Positions 8,327-17,729 of a stretch of DNA of 64,000 nucleotides are shown piece by piece. Made by a program: the position numbers and the translations under genes. A model generated the notes under the pieces. It was not told the DNA's origin and made no database searches. It saw only the letters and a list, made by a program, of their open reading frames with translations. The stretch covers positions 34,356 to 98,355 of the forward strand of contig DEAW01000174.1 in assembly GCA_002348315.1 (NCBI GenBank). The letters are read 5' to 3'. Origin of the DNA: Planctomycetaceae bacterium UBA2972 (GTDB lineage: Bacteria > Planctomycetota > Planctomycetia > Pirellulales > Pirellulaceae). The stretch's first letter is position 1; every line of letters begins with the position of its first letter.

Positions 8327-11203
8327 ATGCGCCGTAGTCTGTTTCTCTTCTTTTATCTTCTGTTCCCGTTGTCCGTCTTTGGCCAACTGGAAGATGGTAC
8401 TGCTCCGCCCAACGTCCTGGACGACCGATTGGTGCTGGAAGAATTTGTTTCTCATCCCGATCTAACGACTCCCACCGGAATTGCTGTGACCAGTGACGGT
8501 AAAGTACTGGTTGTTGAGTGCCACACTCACTTTCCACCGGATGACTATCAGGGATTGAAGCATGATCGGGTTCTCTGGTTTCAGGACACCGATGGAGACG
8601 GGAAAGCGGATAAAAAGACTGTCTTCTTCGAAGGCACGACCCAAACAATGAATCTCGCCGTGCATCCGAATGGAGATGTCTTTCTGGCGACTCGGCGTAG
8701 CGTTTTGATTCTACGTGATCTGGATGAGGACGGCATTGCGGATGAGAACAAGACCATTGTTCATCTGATCACTGAGGGTAATTATCCCCATAACGGAATC
8801 TCCGGTTTCTCATTTAATGAAGACGGAGATGTCTTTTTTGGGTTAGGGGAAAATCTAGGCAAAGACTATTCCATGGTGGGATCAGATGGTTCGGTGGTCA
8901 GCGGGGGAGGCGAAGGTGGAAGCATATTCCGTATGAAAGCAGACGGCGCGCGTCTGGTTAGATACGCGACCGGTTTTTGGAACCCATACCGTACGACCAT
9001 CGATGCCTTTGGCCGGATGTTCATGGTCGATAACGACGCCGATTCGAGACCGCCTTGTCGTCTGAATCACGTGGTTGCCAACGGAGATTATGGCTATCGA
9101 TTTAAGTACGGACGAAAGGGATTGCATCCTTATACTGCCTGGAACGGCGAAAACCCCGGAATGCTGCCGATGGCCTCCGGTGTTGGTGACGGTCCATCAG
9201 GAGTATTGGCATATGAGTCCACTCACTTACCTTCCGATTATTTAGGTGGAGTGTTTGTCACTGCTGCGTGGATTCACAATCGTTTGGAGTTTCATCAGCT
9301 CGTGCCTGCCGGAGCATCTTTTCGAACAAAGATGACAACGGTTATCCAGGGTGATGACAACTTTCGTCCTATCAGCATCACGACCGCTCCGGATGGAAGC
9401 CTCTATATGACAGATTGGGTTGATAAGAGTTACAACATTCATGGTTTTGGACGGGTTTGGCGGATTAGATCCAGAGAAGCAACCAGTGGGCTTCCTCAAA
9501 CTACAGCATCTGATCGGCAACGATTACTACATCATGATCAGGCATCCCGACGGCTGGCAGCACAACGGCTGGCTCGGGGTTCAGAAGCCGAGTTGGAATA
9601 TCTGGAACAGATCGCCCGTAGCTATAAGGATGAACGAATACGAGTGGATGCGATTTTAGCATTGGACCAGATTGGCGGTGTCTCGGATGCCCTGGCTGAT
9701 TTACTTATTCAGGATGAACACCAGCGAATCCGGGAAGTGGCGGTGACTCGTCTGCGTTTAACAAATAGTCAGCTCGTCGCAGTCTTAGCGGGCACCAGTA
9801 ATGACTTGGTCAAAGCCGCAGCCTGGAGGAAGGTGAAAGTAGCCGCTAGTGGTGAGAGTTACCAACTGCTAGAAAATACTTTGGCAAGCTCCGATTCGTT
9901 TTTGAGACAGGCCGCGCGTCAAAGCATGCTTAACGAAGGCTCAGGGATAGATTTGACGAAGCCATTTGATATGCACCAGTCGATCGAAGTGCAGCTTGCC
10001 GTCATCTTAAATCAACAACTGAAAGCTCCTGACACATTAACGGCTTCGTTAGATCGTCTTTTGCGGCATCCGGATGAGCGTTTACGTTTTGTTGCGTTGA
10101 AGTGGATTGGAGATAACGTATTAACTCAGTGGTTGGACGTGCTGAATGATGAGCTGTTCTCGATAGCGACAAGTGAAAAGCTCATTCAAACCACATTAGC
10201 AACGATCGATTTATTAGAAGGCAAATCCCCTGTCGAGCTAGATAAAACAGGTAGTGAATTGTTTGCACAACGAATTCTTGAAAACCAAAATGCCTCACTG
10301 GATTTGAAACAGTATGCGATACGAAATATTTCGGCGACACATGCATTAGGGACTGTGCCGGCACTTACTGAACTGCTGGCAAATAATGAAGACGCCATTG
10401 CTCGGGAAGTAATCGCGAAGCTACAAGTACACCCTGATGGTCAGGCTCAAAATGCTATTCGGGGAATTGCGGAGAACAGAGCGTTGACTCCTAATACCCG
10501 GGCGTTAGCTGTCGCCGCCATGCACTCAGGATCGAAAGAAAACGTCGATTCACTTATTTCGCTCTCGGGTGACACGGAACTGGAAGTGGCAGAAGAAGCG
10601 TATCGATCTATCAACGGATACATACCGCTGCCGGAGCAAATATTAACTCTCAAGCGAAATGCGACCACGGAATATACCAAAGAACTGTTAGATCGAATTC
10701 TCTCGGCACCGAATATTACCGAAGAACGTAAGAATCGCAGTCTCGAACAGTGGTCAAAAATACTCAAACCGGGGAATCCTCAAAGAGGCGAGCGAATATT
10801 CTATAACGGTCAGGCTGGCACATGTTTTCAATGTCATCAGGTCAAAGGGCGTGGTAACTCAGTAGGACCTGATTTGAGTCGTATTGCCGCTACGCTTTCC
10901 TATGAGAAAATACTGGAGTCGATTATCCAGCCAAGTCGGAATATCGCACCACGATTTCAATCCTGGAAAATAGTCTTAGAAGATGGACGGTTAGTCACCG
11001 GCATGCAAGTGGGTGAAGATCGCGAAGGGAATCAGTTCTACGTAGATTCATCCGGGAAGCAGCACACAGTTGTTCCGTCAGAAATTGATGTAAAACAAGC
11101 GGATGATGTTTCGATTATGCCTCAGGATTTAATCAAAAATCTAACGGAACAGGAGCTGGCTGATGTGATAAGTTTCCTGGTCACGCTGAAAGGAGACCAG
11201 TAA
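8327..11203 (+). CDS. PVC-type membrane-bound dehydrogenase with HEAT repeats and C-terminal cytochrome c domain
   Basis: This 958-residue exported protein starts with a signal peptide (LFLFFYLLFPLSVFGQ). Residues about 30-380 form a beta-propeller of the Pirellula/Verrucomicrobium dehydrogenase type (TIGR02604-like), with GLGENLGKDYSMVGSDG and YMTDWVDKSYNIHGFGRVWR. The middle, about 390-800, is alpha-helical HEAT-like repeats. The end is the TIGR02603-type heme-binding domain: CFQCHQVKGRGNSVGPDLS with Cys833, Cys836 and His837. It should act in the periplasm and pass electrons from an unknown, probably sugar-like, substrate to the heme. An SD-like AAAGGAG precedes the ATG. The next gene begins on the base after its stop, so the two are co-translated. 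Confidence 0.9.
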   Translation: MRRSLFLFFYLLFPLSVFGQLEDGTAPPNVLDDRLVLEEFVSHPDLTTPTGIAVTSDGKVLVVECHTHFPPDDYQGLKHDRVLWFQDTDGDGKADKKTVFFEGTTQTMNLAVHPNGDVFLATRRSVLILRDLDEDGIADENKTIVHLITEGNYPHNGISGFSFNEDGDVFFGLGENLGKDYSMVGSDGSVVSGGGEGGSIFRMKADGARLVRYATGFWNPYRTTIDAFGRMFMVDNDADSRPPCRLNHVVANGDYGYRFKYGRKGLHPYTAWNGENPGMLPMASGVGDGPSGVLAYESTHLPSDYLGGVFVTAAWIHNRLEFHQLVPAGASFRTKMTTVIQGDDNFRPISITTAPDGSLYMTDWVDKSYNIHGFGRVWRIRSREATSGLPQTTASDRQRLLHHDQASRRLAAQRLARGSEAELEYLEQIARSYKDERIRVDAILALDQIGGVSDALADLLIQDEHQRIREVAVTRLRLTNSQLVAVLAGTSNDLVKAAAWRKVKVAASGESYQLLENTLASSDSFLRQAARQSMLNEGSGIDLTKPFDMHQSIEVQLAVILNQQLKAPDTLTASLDRLLRHPDERLRFVALKWIGDNVLTQWLDVLNDELFSIATSEKLIQTTLATIDLLEGKSPVELDKTGSELFAQRILENQNASLDLKQYAIRNISATHALGTVPALTELLANNEDAIAREVIAKLQVHPDGQAQNAIRGIAENRALTPNTRALAVAAMHSGSKENVDSLISLSGDTELEVAEEAYRSINGYIPLPEQILTLKRNATTEYTKELLDRILSAPNITEERKNRSLEQWSKILKPGNPQRGERIFYNGQAGTCFQCHQVKGRGNSVGPDLSRIAATLSYEKILESIIQPSRNIAPRFQSWKIVLEDGRLVTGMQVGEDREGNQFYVDSSGKQHTVVPSEIDVKQADDVSIMPQDLIKNLTEQELADVISFLVTLKGDQ

Positions 11204-13525
11204 ATGCGACGGATACTATTTGCATCGACTTCAATTCTCTTATTGGCGTCACTTCAGACATACGCAGAAGCCTCGATTTCATTTAATCGTGACGTGTTAC
11301 CGATATTGGCGAATCATTGCTTTGCATGTCATGGCCCGGATGCTGATCAACGAGAAGCGGATCTGCGTTTGGATTTAGAAGTGGCAGCGAAAGCAGATCG
11401 TGACGGGAGCTTTGCCATTAAACCGGGGGATATTACACAGAGTATGCTCATTGAGCGAATCAATGAAGCGGACCCGGATTTGAAGATGCCCCCTTTGCAT
11501 TTCCAAAAACCATTAACAGAAAAACAAAAACGGACTTTGGAAACCTGGGTTCGCGAGGGAGCGACGTGGGAATCTCATTGGGCATTCAATGATTTGACGA
11601 ATCCTGTAGTCCCGGAAGTTCCAGCTGATCATATCCAAAATGACATCGATAAGTTTTTAATCCATCAACTGAGGATCAGTGGTGTTCAACTCGAAATGAA
11701 TGGCTTAGCTGACAAAGTCACGCTCATTCGCAGGCTTAGCTTTGACTTACGGGGTCTTCCCCCGACAATTGAAGAGGTAACTTCCTTTGTAAGTGAAGGA
11801 CAAGCGTATGAGGAGCTGGTGGATTCGTTTCTGAGCTCGTCGAGTTACGGGGAACGCATGGCGCAGTACTGGCTTGATCTGGTCCGCTATGCCGACTCAG
11901 GCGGTTATCACAGTGATGTGACAGTTCATATTTCTCCTTACCGCGATTATGTTATCAAGTCGTTTAATGACAATCTGCCGTTTAATCAATTCACAATCGA
12001 GCAGTTAGCAGGAGACTTATTGCCGGAACCGACTGAGTGGCAGATTATTGCTACTGGGTATAACCGTCTCAATAAAACCACAGAAGAAGGTGGTGCTCAA
12101 CCAGGTGAATATATCGTTAAATATGCTGCGGATCGTATTCGTACCACTTCAGGTGCGTGGTTGGGAATCACACTTGGATGTGCCGAATGTCATGACCACA
12201 AATACGATCCATTCACGGCCGGGGACTTTTATAGTTTCGGTGCCTTTTTTGCGGATATCCAGGAAGTAGGGCAGTACACGGGTGGTCGGCGAGAGCCAGA
12301 GATTAGAGTGCCCACTCTGCCCCAGCGAGCTGAATTGGCCAGGCTGGAAAGCGAAATTCAACAGGCCACCCTGGACAATGAGACCGAGCAGTTAGCGGAG
12401 TTAACGAAAGCCAAAGCTGCTTTAGAAAAACAATTTGTTCGTACGATGATTACCAGGAGTGTTGCTCCGAAGGAAATCAGAGTCTTACCTCGTGGGGATT
12501 GGCTGAACCAATCAGGGCCAGTGGTTGAGCCGGCATTCCCAACTTCATTGACGACCACTCCCACTGAGAAGCAGGGTCGGTTATCCAGGTTGGATCTTGC
12601 AAACTGGATCGTAGCAGACTCCAATCCACTAACCAGTCGGGTCTTCGTTAACCGAGTTTGGAAACTTCTTTTTGGGCGTGGCATCTCACCCCGGTTGGAT
12701 GATTTTGGAGCTCAGGGTGAAGCACCGACGCATCCTGAATTACTGGATTTCCTGTCCTATCGTTTTGTCGAGTCAGGATGGGATGTCAAAGCTTTGATTA
12801 AGTACATCGTCTCTTCGCATGCCTATCAGCAGAGCTCCCTGGTGAGTGAAACGGCTGCAGCCACTGATCCGGAAAACACTTTGTTCGCCAGACAGCTGCG
12901 TTGGCGATTGGACGCTGAGTTTATACGTGACACGGCATTGAAGACTTCAGGCTTACTGGATCCGACCATTGGAGGTCCCAGTGTGTTTCCTTATCAGCCT
13001 ACAGGGTATTGGCAGTATCTCAATTTTCCAACAAGGAAGTGGAATGCGGATGATGGCGATGACCAATACCGCCGAGGTCTTTATACCCATTGGCAACGCA
13101 CGTTTGTTCATCCTTCGATGCTGGCGTTTGATGCTCCGACTCGTGAAGAATGTGTTGCTCAACGGTCAGTATCTAATACGCCTTCAGCTGCCTTGGCGTT
13201 GCTTAATGATCCAACGTACGTGGAGGCAGCAAGAGCATTAGGGCAGCGAGTGATTAAAGAGGGAGGCTCGACCGATGTGGAACGGATCAATTGGTTGTTC
13301 ATGACAGTCCTGTCGAGATATCCGACCGCAGAGGAACTACCTACAGTCGCCGACTTGTTTGAAAGTTGTCGGACCCAGTTTACGATGGACGTTAAATCGG
13401 CAATCGAGTTACAAAAAGTCGGTCAATTCCAACTTGAAGCAGGTATTAATATCAGTGAAGCGTCGGCCTGGTCGATGGTTGGCCGGGCTTTACTGAATGT
13501 TAATGAAGCGATCTTTCGGAATTAA
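11204..13525 (+). CDS. Planctomycete cytochrome C / DUF1549 / DUF1553 (PSD1) protein
   Basis: This 773-residue secreted protein is of the standard planctomycete three-domain type. A short signal peptide (ILLLASLQTYAEA) leads into a PSCyt1 cytochrome domain with CFACHG (Cys39, Cys42, His43), then DUF1549 with LSFDLRGLPPTIEE and a second CxxCH (CAECHDHKYDP from Cys326), and DUF1553 with NRVWKLLFGRGISPRLDDFG and QRSVSNTPSAALALLNDP. Unlike its paralogue at 2625 it has the N-terminal cytochrome and no long coiled coil. It starts immediately after the PVC dehydrogenase stop and is followed 12 bases later by DUF1501, so these three probably form a periplasmic redox unit. The substrate is unknown. 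Confidence 0.92.
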   Translation: MRRILFASTSILLLASLQTYAEASISFNRDVLPILANHCFACHGPDADQREADLRLDLEVAAKADRDGSFAIKPGDITQSMLIERINEADPDLKMPPLHFQKPLTEKQKRTLETWVREGATWESHWAFNDLTNPVVPEVPADHIQNDIDKFLIHQLRISGVQLEMNGLADKVTLIRRLSFDLRGLPPTIEEVTSFVSEGQAYEELVDSFLSSSSYGERMAQYWLDLVRYADSGGYHSDVTVHISPYRDYVIKSFNDNLPFNQFTIEQLAGDLLPEPTEWQIIATGYNRLNKTTEEGGAQPGEYIVKYAADRIRTTSGAWLGITLGCAECHDHKYDPFTAGDFYSFGAFFADIQEVGQYTGGRREPEIRVPTLPQRAELARLESEIQQATLDNETEQLAELTKAKAALEKQFVRTMITRSVAPKEIRVLPRGDWLNQSGPVVEPAFPTSLTTTPTEKQGRLSRLDLANWIVADSNPLTSRVFVNRVWKLLFGRGISPRLDDFGAQGEAPTHPELLDFLSYRFVESGWDVKALIKYIVSSHAYQQSSLVSETAAATDPENTLFARQLRWRLDAEFIRDTALKTSGLLDPTIGGPSVFPYQPTGYWQYLNFPTRKWNADDGDDQYRRGLYTHWQRTFVHPSMLAFDAPTREECVAQRSVSNTPSAALALLNDPTYVEAARALGQRVIKEGGSTDVERINWLFMTVLSRYPTAEELPTVADLFESCRTQFTMDVKSAIELQKVGQFQLEAGINISEASAWSMVGRALLNVNEAIFRN

Positions 13526-13537
13526 GGGATCAGGGAA

Positions 13538-14974
13538 ATGAGCAATCACGATTGGACAGACAGTGTAAATCGACGAGCATTCCTTGGTCGGACGTCCGGG
13601 GGACTCGGGATGGCAGCTTTGACAGGCCTGTTGCAGGCAGAGGATGTGGTTCAGGCCGATCCTGCTGGATTAGCTCCGGGCATTAGTACGACGCCACATT
13701 TACCGGTGAAAGCCAAACGAGTCATCTTTTTATGTATGGCTGGCGGGCCCTCGCATTTGGAATCGTTTGACTATAAACCCAAATTGAAAGAGATGCATGG
13801 CAAGCCGATGCCGACTTCTTTCACAGCGAATCAACCGATCGCTCAATTGCAGGGTCAGAAGCTAGTTTGCCAGGCGCCATTGATACCCTTCCAGAGATAC
13901 GGAGAATCCGGCCAGCGTATAACAGAGATTTTTCCACATATCGGCTCCGTGGCAGATGATATCTGTATCATCAACAGTCTGCATACAGATCAAATCAATC
14001 ATGATCCGGCTCATACCGTGATGAATACCGGTACGTCGATTTCAGGTCGCCCCAGCATGGGCTCATGGATTACCTATGGGTTAGGAAGTGCCTCATCCAA
14101 TCTTCCGGGTTTTGTCGTCCTTACGAGCAAGGGTGGCCGGAATCCTCAACCGATAGCAACACGTCAGTGGCACAGTGGATTTTTGCCCGGACGGTTTCAG
14201 GGGATTCAGTTCAACTCATCGGGCGACCCCGTGCACTACGTCAGAAATCCGTTGGGGGTAAGTAACTCGCAACAAAAGCACGTCATTGAAGTGATCAACG
14301 GCTTGAACGGGTTAAGGGATAACCTGACAGATAACCCGGAAATACGCACTCGGATTCAGCAGTACGAGCTCGCATTTAGAATGCAACAGTCGGTTCCCGA
14401 GTTGATGGATATTAGCCAGGAAACTCAGGAGACATTGGATCTTTATGGTGTTTCCGGTGCGGATGGATCTTACGCTTATAACTGTTTGTTGGCTCGGCGG
14501 CTGGCCGAAAGTGGCGTTCGTTTCATTCACTTGTACCATCGAGGTTGGGATCATCACAATGATTTAGTGCGTTACATGGGCATCTGTAGTGGGTTATGTG
14601 ATCAGCCCACAGCCGCATTGATTAAAGACCTGAAGCAACGCGACATGCTGAAAGATACGTTGGTAATTTTCGGCGGTGAATTTGGCCGTACCCCGATGGC
14701 TCAAACCAACAAAGGGCCGGTCGGTCGTGACCATCACATGCGGGCCTTTAGTATGTTTATGGCTGGGGGTGGCATTCGCGGTGGAGTTACCTATGGAGCG
14801 ACGGATGAGCTGGGGTACAACGCGGTAGAAAACGTCGTGCATATCAACGATCTCCATGCCACGATGTTGCATCAGCTTGGATTGGACCATGAACGTCTGA
14901 CGTTTCAGTATCAGGGTCGTGACTTCCGGTTAACGGATGTAGCAGGCGAAGTGATTAAGCCCATTCTGGCTTAA
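13538..14974 (+). CDS. DUF1501 secreted protein (second copy)
   Basis: This 478-residue DUF1501 protein has a Tat-like signal (NRRAFLGRTSGGLGMAAL). It keeps the landmarks of the first copy (MAGGPSHLESFDYKP, LYHRGWDHHNDL, VIFGGEFGRTPM and GRDHHMRAF) and belongs to the longer subgroup usually found beside PSD1 cytochromes. It is the last gene of the second cassette. Its stop codon and the stop of folC on the other strand are read from the same palindrome TTAA (14971-14974), so the genes converge with no gap and no visible terminator. Confidence 0.9.
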   Translation: MSNHDWTDSVNRRAFLGRTSGGLGMAALTGLLQAEDVVQADPAGLAPGISTTPHLPVKAKRVIFLCMAGGPSHLESFDYKPKLKEMHGKPMPTSFTANQPIAQLQGQKLVCQAPLIPFQRYGESGQRITEIFPHIGSVADDICIINSLHTDQINHDPAHTVMNTGTSISGRPSMGSWITYGLGSASSNLPGFVVLTSKGGRNPQPIATRQWHSGFLPGRFQGIQFNSSGDPVHYVRNPLGVSNSQQKHVIEVINGLNGLRDNLTDNPEIRTRIQQYELAFRMQQSVPELMDISQETQETLDLYGVSGADGSYAYNCLLARRLAESGVRFIHLYHRGWDHHNDLVRYMGICSGLCDQPTAALIKDLKQRDMLKDTLVIFGGEFGRTPMAQTNKGPVGRDHHMRAFSMFMAGGGIRGGVTYGATDELGYNAVENVVHINDLHATMLHQLGLDHERLTFQYQGRDFRLTDVAGEVIKPILA

Positions 14975-16350
14975 AGCAAACCCTGGACGACAGGACGCAG
15001 TTCCGCGATGAGATAAAAGGATCCGGTGATGACGATGAGGTCGTCTGCTGTTGCTTCCCGCTTTACGCTTTCAAGTGCTTCCCGGGGATCGGCAACTATT
15101 TGAGTGCGGGCCGCCAGGTTATTGCAGGGTGTTACCACCGAATCATACAGGCGTTGTGGATCGACAGATCGTGGATTCTTTTGATATTTTGTGAGTGTGA
15201 TGCTATGAAAATTCGGAGCCAGCAGTGCTGCGATTTCCTCAACTTGTTTATCTTCACTGCAGCTGAGTATTAGGTGTAACTTTGTATCTGCGAAGTGAAG
15301 GTTGAGAAAATCAACCAAAGCCTGTGCTGAATTGGGATTGTGAGCCACATCCAGCAGCGTGCGAGGCTGACGGTCAACAAGTTCCAACCGACCGTTACAT
15401 CGAACATTGGATAATCCGAGCCTTACAGAATCGGGCTCCACAGCAAACCCCTGCCTGGTTAACTCCCAGATAACTCCCAGACAAACAGCTGCGTTATTGA
15501 TTTGGTGGTTCCCAGGCAGGCCAATCGTCAGGTCTTCCCAACAAACGTCGTTTTTAATACTGACTGAACGGAGCTTCGAATGAATGGACTGAGCACCAGC
15601 CGGTTCCACTGAAACATCCCGTGCAAGACTAAGAACAGGTGCGTTTCTTTCCAAAGCGATCTGTTCAATGACATTTCGAGGGCCTTCTAATTCGCATCCG
15701 TTGACTAAGGGGATTCCGGTCTTCACAATTCCGGCCTTTTCAGCAGCAATTAACTCCAGCGTATCCCCCAGAATCTCCGTATGGTCCAAACCGATGTTGG
15801 TAATGGCGGTGACCAATGGCTCGCAAATATTGGTACTGTCGAGTCTTCCACCTAATCCAACCTCGACGATAGCGACATCGACGTTCTTTTCCAGAAAGTA
15901 GAGGAATGCGAAAGCAGTTGTGATTTCGAAAAATGTTGGTTTCAGATCGATGTCAGATTGCTTTGCATCTCTACGGTCCATCTCTTCAACGGCGGGAATG
16001 ATTTGCTGAATAATCTTGATGACATCAGCTTCCTGGCATGGTTGGTTATCAATACAGAAACGTTGTCCGAGATATTCCAGATGGGGTGAAGTAAACAGGC
16101 CGGTCTTATATCCTGCGGTTGAGAGGATATGACTGAGCATGGAAGAAACAGAACCTTTACCTTTAGTGCCGGCGACATGTACAGTCGCAATTTTGGATTG
16201 CGGATTGTCCAGAAGTTCGGCTAGTTGTCGCATACGTTCGAGCTTAAACGTATCGGGGGAGGCATCAGACATGGTTCGTTCTAAATCGAACCGACTGAAC
16301 AGAAATGCCTGGGCATCAGCGTAGGACTGGATGTTCGTAATGGGTGCCAT
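14971..16350 (-). CDS. folC: Folylpolyglutamate synthase / dihydrofolate synthase
   Basis: This cytoplasmic enzyme adds glutamate to dihydropteroate and to folates using ATP. The 459 residues fit the family. Residues 61-67 form the Mur-ligase-type P-loop GTKGKGS, followed by GYKTGLFTSPHLEYLGQRF, TFFEITTAFAFLYF, VEVGLGGRLDSTN and TNIGLDHTEILGDT. The C-terminal ligase domain includes LDVAHNPNSAQAL and VITGSFYLIAEL. The ATG at 16350 is the natural start. It is transcribed alone, opposite to its neighbours, with an upstream gap shared by the divergent ABC module. One enzyme may do both FolC and FolA-like ligation steps, as in most bacteria. Confidence 0.95.
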   Translation of the reverse strand: MAPITNIQSYADAQAFLFSRFDLERTMSDASPDTFKLERMRQLAELLDNPQSKIATVHVAGTKGKGSVSSMLSHILSTAGYKTGLFTSPHLEYLGQRFCIDNQPCQEADVIKIIQQIIPAVEEMDRRDAKQSDIDLKPTFFEITTAFAFLYFLEKNVDVAIVEVGLGGRLDSTNICEPLVTAITNIGLDHTEILGDTLELIAAEKAGIVKTGIPLVNGCELEGPRNVIEQIALERNAPVLSLARDVSVEPAGAQSIHSKLRSVSIKNDVCWEDLTIGLPGNHQINNAAVCLGVIWELTRQGFAVEPDSVRLGLSNVRCNGRLELVDRQPRTLLDVAHNPNSAQALVDFLNLHFADTKLHLILSCSEDKQVEEIAALLAPNFHSITLTKYQKNPRSVDPQRLYDSVVTPCNNLAARTQIVADPREALESVKREATADDLIVITGSFYLIAELRPVVQGLL

Positions 16351-16708
16351 GAATCTGTTCAGTTAATGAAGGTGCGGTGACCCTGAAGTTGTGTCGGAAT
16401 GGTTGAATCCGCCCGTCAATTGTTACAATCTGCACGACCGTCAAATGGTGTTGCATCCAGGTCTAAAATCTCTGTTTTGCTAGCATTCCTATTCCTTATT
16501 TATAGTGTTCAAGCGGCATACTTTAAGACCATGCCAATAGGTTTTTTAAAATCTACTGATATACCTAAACCAGATGGGTTTGTTGTTTGAATAGAGCGAA
16601 CATCCATCGGGAATCATACGTACCAAATTAATTACCCTGAGCTGTTGATCATTGAAACGCCAGCTCTGGCCTGCACGCACAAATTGCCTGTCATAAGAAA
16701 GGTTTTAG
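16351..16708. other. Divergent intergenic region between folC and the ABC module
   Basis: These 358 bases must hold the promoters of folC (leftward) and the ABC transporter genes (rightward). AAAGG just before ATG 16709 serves as the ribosome binding site. A 63-codon frame at 16399-16590 (+) contains a hydrophobic stretch (LLAFLFLIYSVQAAYF), but I see no ribosome binding site or other support for it. I see no clear -35/-10 pair and no RNA gene. Confidence 0.5.
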
Positions 16709-17668
16709 ATGTCCAAATCAGTCGACGACAAGAAGGATGTCATCATTGAAACTCGCAACCTCTCCAAAGTCTATAAAGACTTTTGGGGTCGTCCCAAAGT
16801 CAACGCCCTGGAGTCCTTAGACCTTGAAGTGCGACGTGGCGAGATCTTTGGGTTGTTGGGGCCCAATGGCTCAGGGAAATCAACGACCATCAAATTGATC
16901 CTGGGGCTTTTATTCCCTACCAGTGGTCAGGCACTCGTGTTTGACAAAGATGCTTCGGATGTTTCTAAGAACGAACGTATTGGTTATCTTCCCGAGGAAT
17001 CTTATTTGTATAAATTTCTCAATGCGGAAGAGACATTAGACTTTTATGGTCGCCTGTTTAACATGTCGGCTGGTCGTCGAAAACAGCGTGTACGTGACTT
17101 GATTAAGTTGATTGACATCGAGTGGGCAAAGCGGAGACAACTGAAAGAATACTCCAAAGGGATGACTCGCCGAATTGGTTTAGCTCAGGCATTGATTAAT
17201 GATCCTGAGTTGATCGTGTTAGACGAACCAACCACAGGGTTAGACCCGATTGGTACTCGTGAAATGAAAGATCTGATTGTGCGTTTGCGGGATCAGGGCA
17301 AGACGATTCTGATGTGTAGCCATCTACTGGCCGACGTGCAGGACGTTTGTGACCGTATTGCGATTCTTCATCAAGGTGAACTAAAGGAAATGGGAGCCGT
17401 GGAGAATCTCCTGAGCGTGCGGGACATCACTCAGATTCAAGCCAAAGGACTGAGCGATGATGCTCAGCAACAGATTCGAAAAATCATTGAAGGCGACCAG
17501 GCTGATTTGGTATCGATGGAGAATCCCACCACGACGTTGGAAGACCTCTTCCTGAGTATCGTCCGGGATAGTAAAGCCCGTCCCGGGTACAACCGGAAGC
17601 GTGAGCGTGATCAAGATGGTTCCTCGGAAGCAGAAACTGCATCTGCAGAAGCGAGTGATAAGTCGTAA
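16709..17668 (+). CDS. ABC transporter ATP-binding protein
   Basis: This 319-residue ATPase has Walker [10 protein letters not shown] (51-59), signature YSKGM (148-152) in the less common SKGM form typical of ABC-2/export and GldA-like systems, Walker [14 protein letters not shown] (168-180) and switch His in [12 protein letters not shown]-terminal extension of about 90 residues ends in a low-complexity acidic and Ala/Ser-rich tail. It is followed 61 bases later by a permease and then by a membrane-anchored protein, forming a three-gene export or surface-assembly module. The substrate cannot be read from the sequence. Confidence 0.93.
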   Translation: MSKSVDDKKDVIIETRNLSKVYKDFWGRPKVNALESLDLEVRRGEIFGLLGPNGSGKSTTIKLILGLLFPTSGQALVFDKDASDVSKNERIGYLPEESYLYKFLNAEETLDFYGRLFNMSAGRRKQRVRDLIKLIDIEWAKRRQLKEYSKGMTRRIGLAQALINDPELIVLDEPTTGLDPIGTREMKDLIVRLRDQGKTILMCSHLLADVQDVCDRIAILHQGELKEMGAVENLLSVRDITQIQAKGLSDDAQQQIRKIIEGDQADLVSMENPTTTLEDLFLSIVRDSKARPGYNRKRERDQDGSSEAETASAEASDKS

Positions 17669-17729
17669 GCGTCTATCGGTAGGACGTGTCTTTGGTGTTT
17701 CAATAAAGTATTAACGGAATTACAGACAA

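Noticed and set aside
14971..14974. Shared TTAA used as stop by both DUF1501 and folC
   Set aside because: Convergent genes overlapping in a palindromic stop are common in compact bacterial genomes and need no special explanation.
16399..16590. 63-codon reading frame with a hydrophobic segment upstream of the ABC module
   Set aside because: No ribosome binding site, unusual composition and no recognisable family; the region is better explained as divergent promoter sequence.
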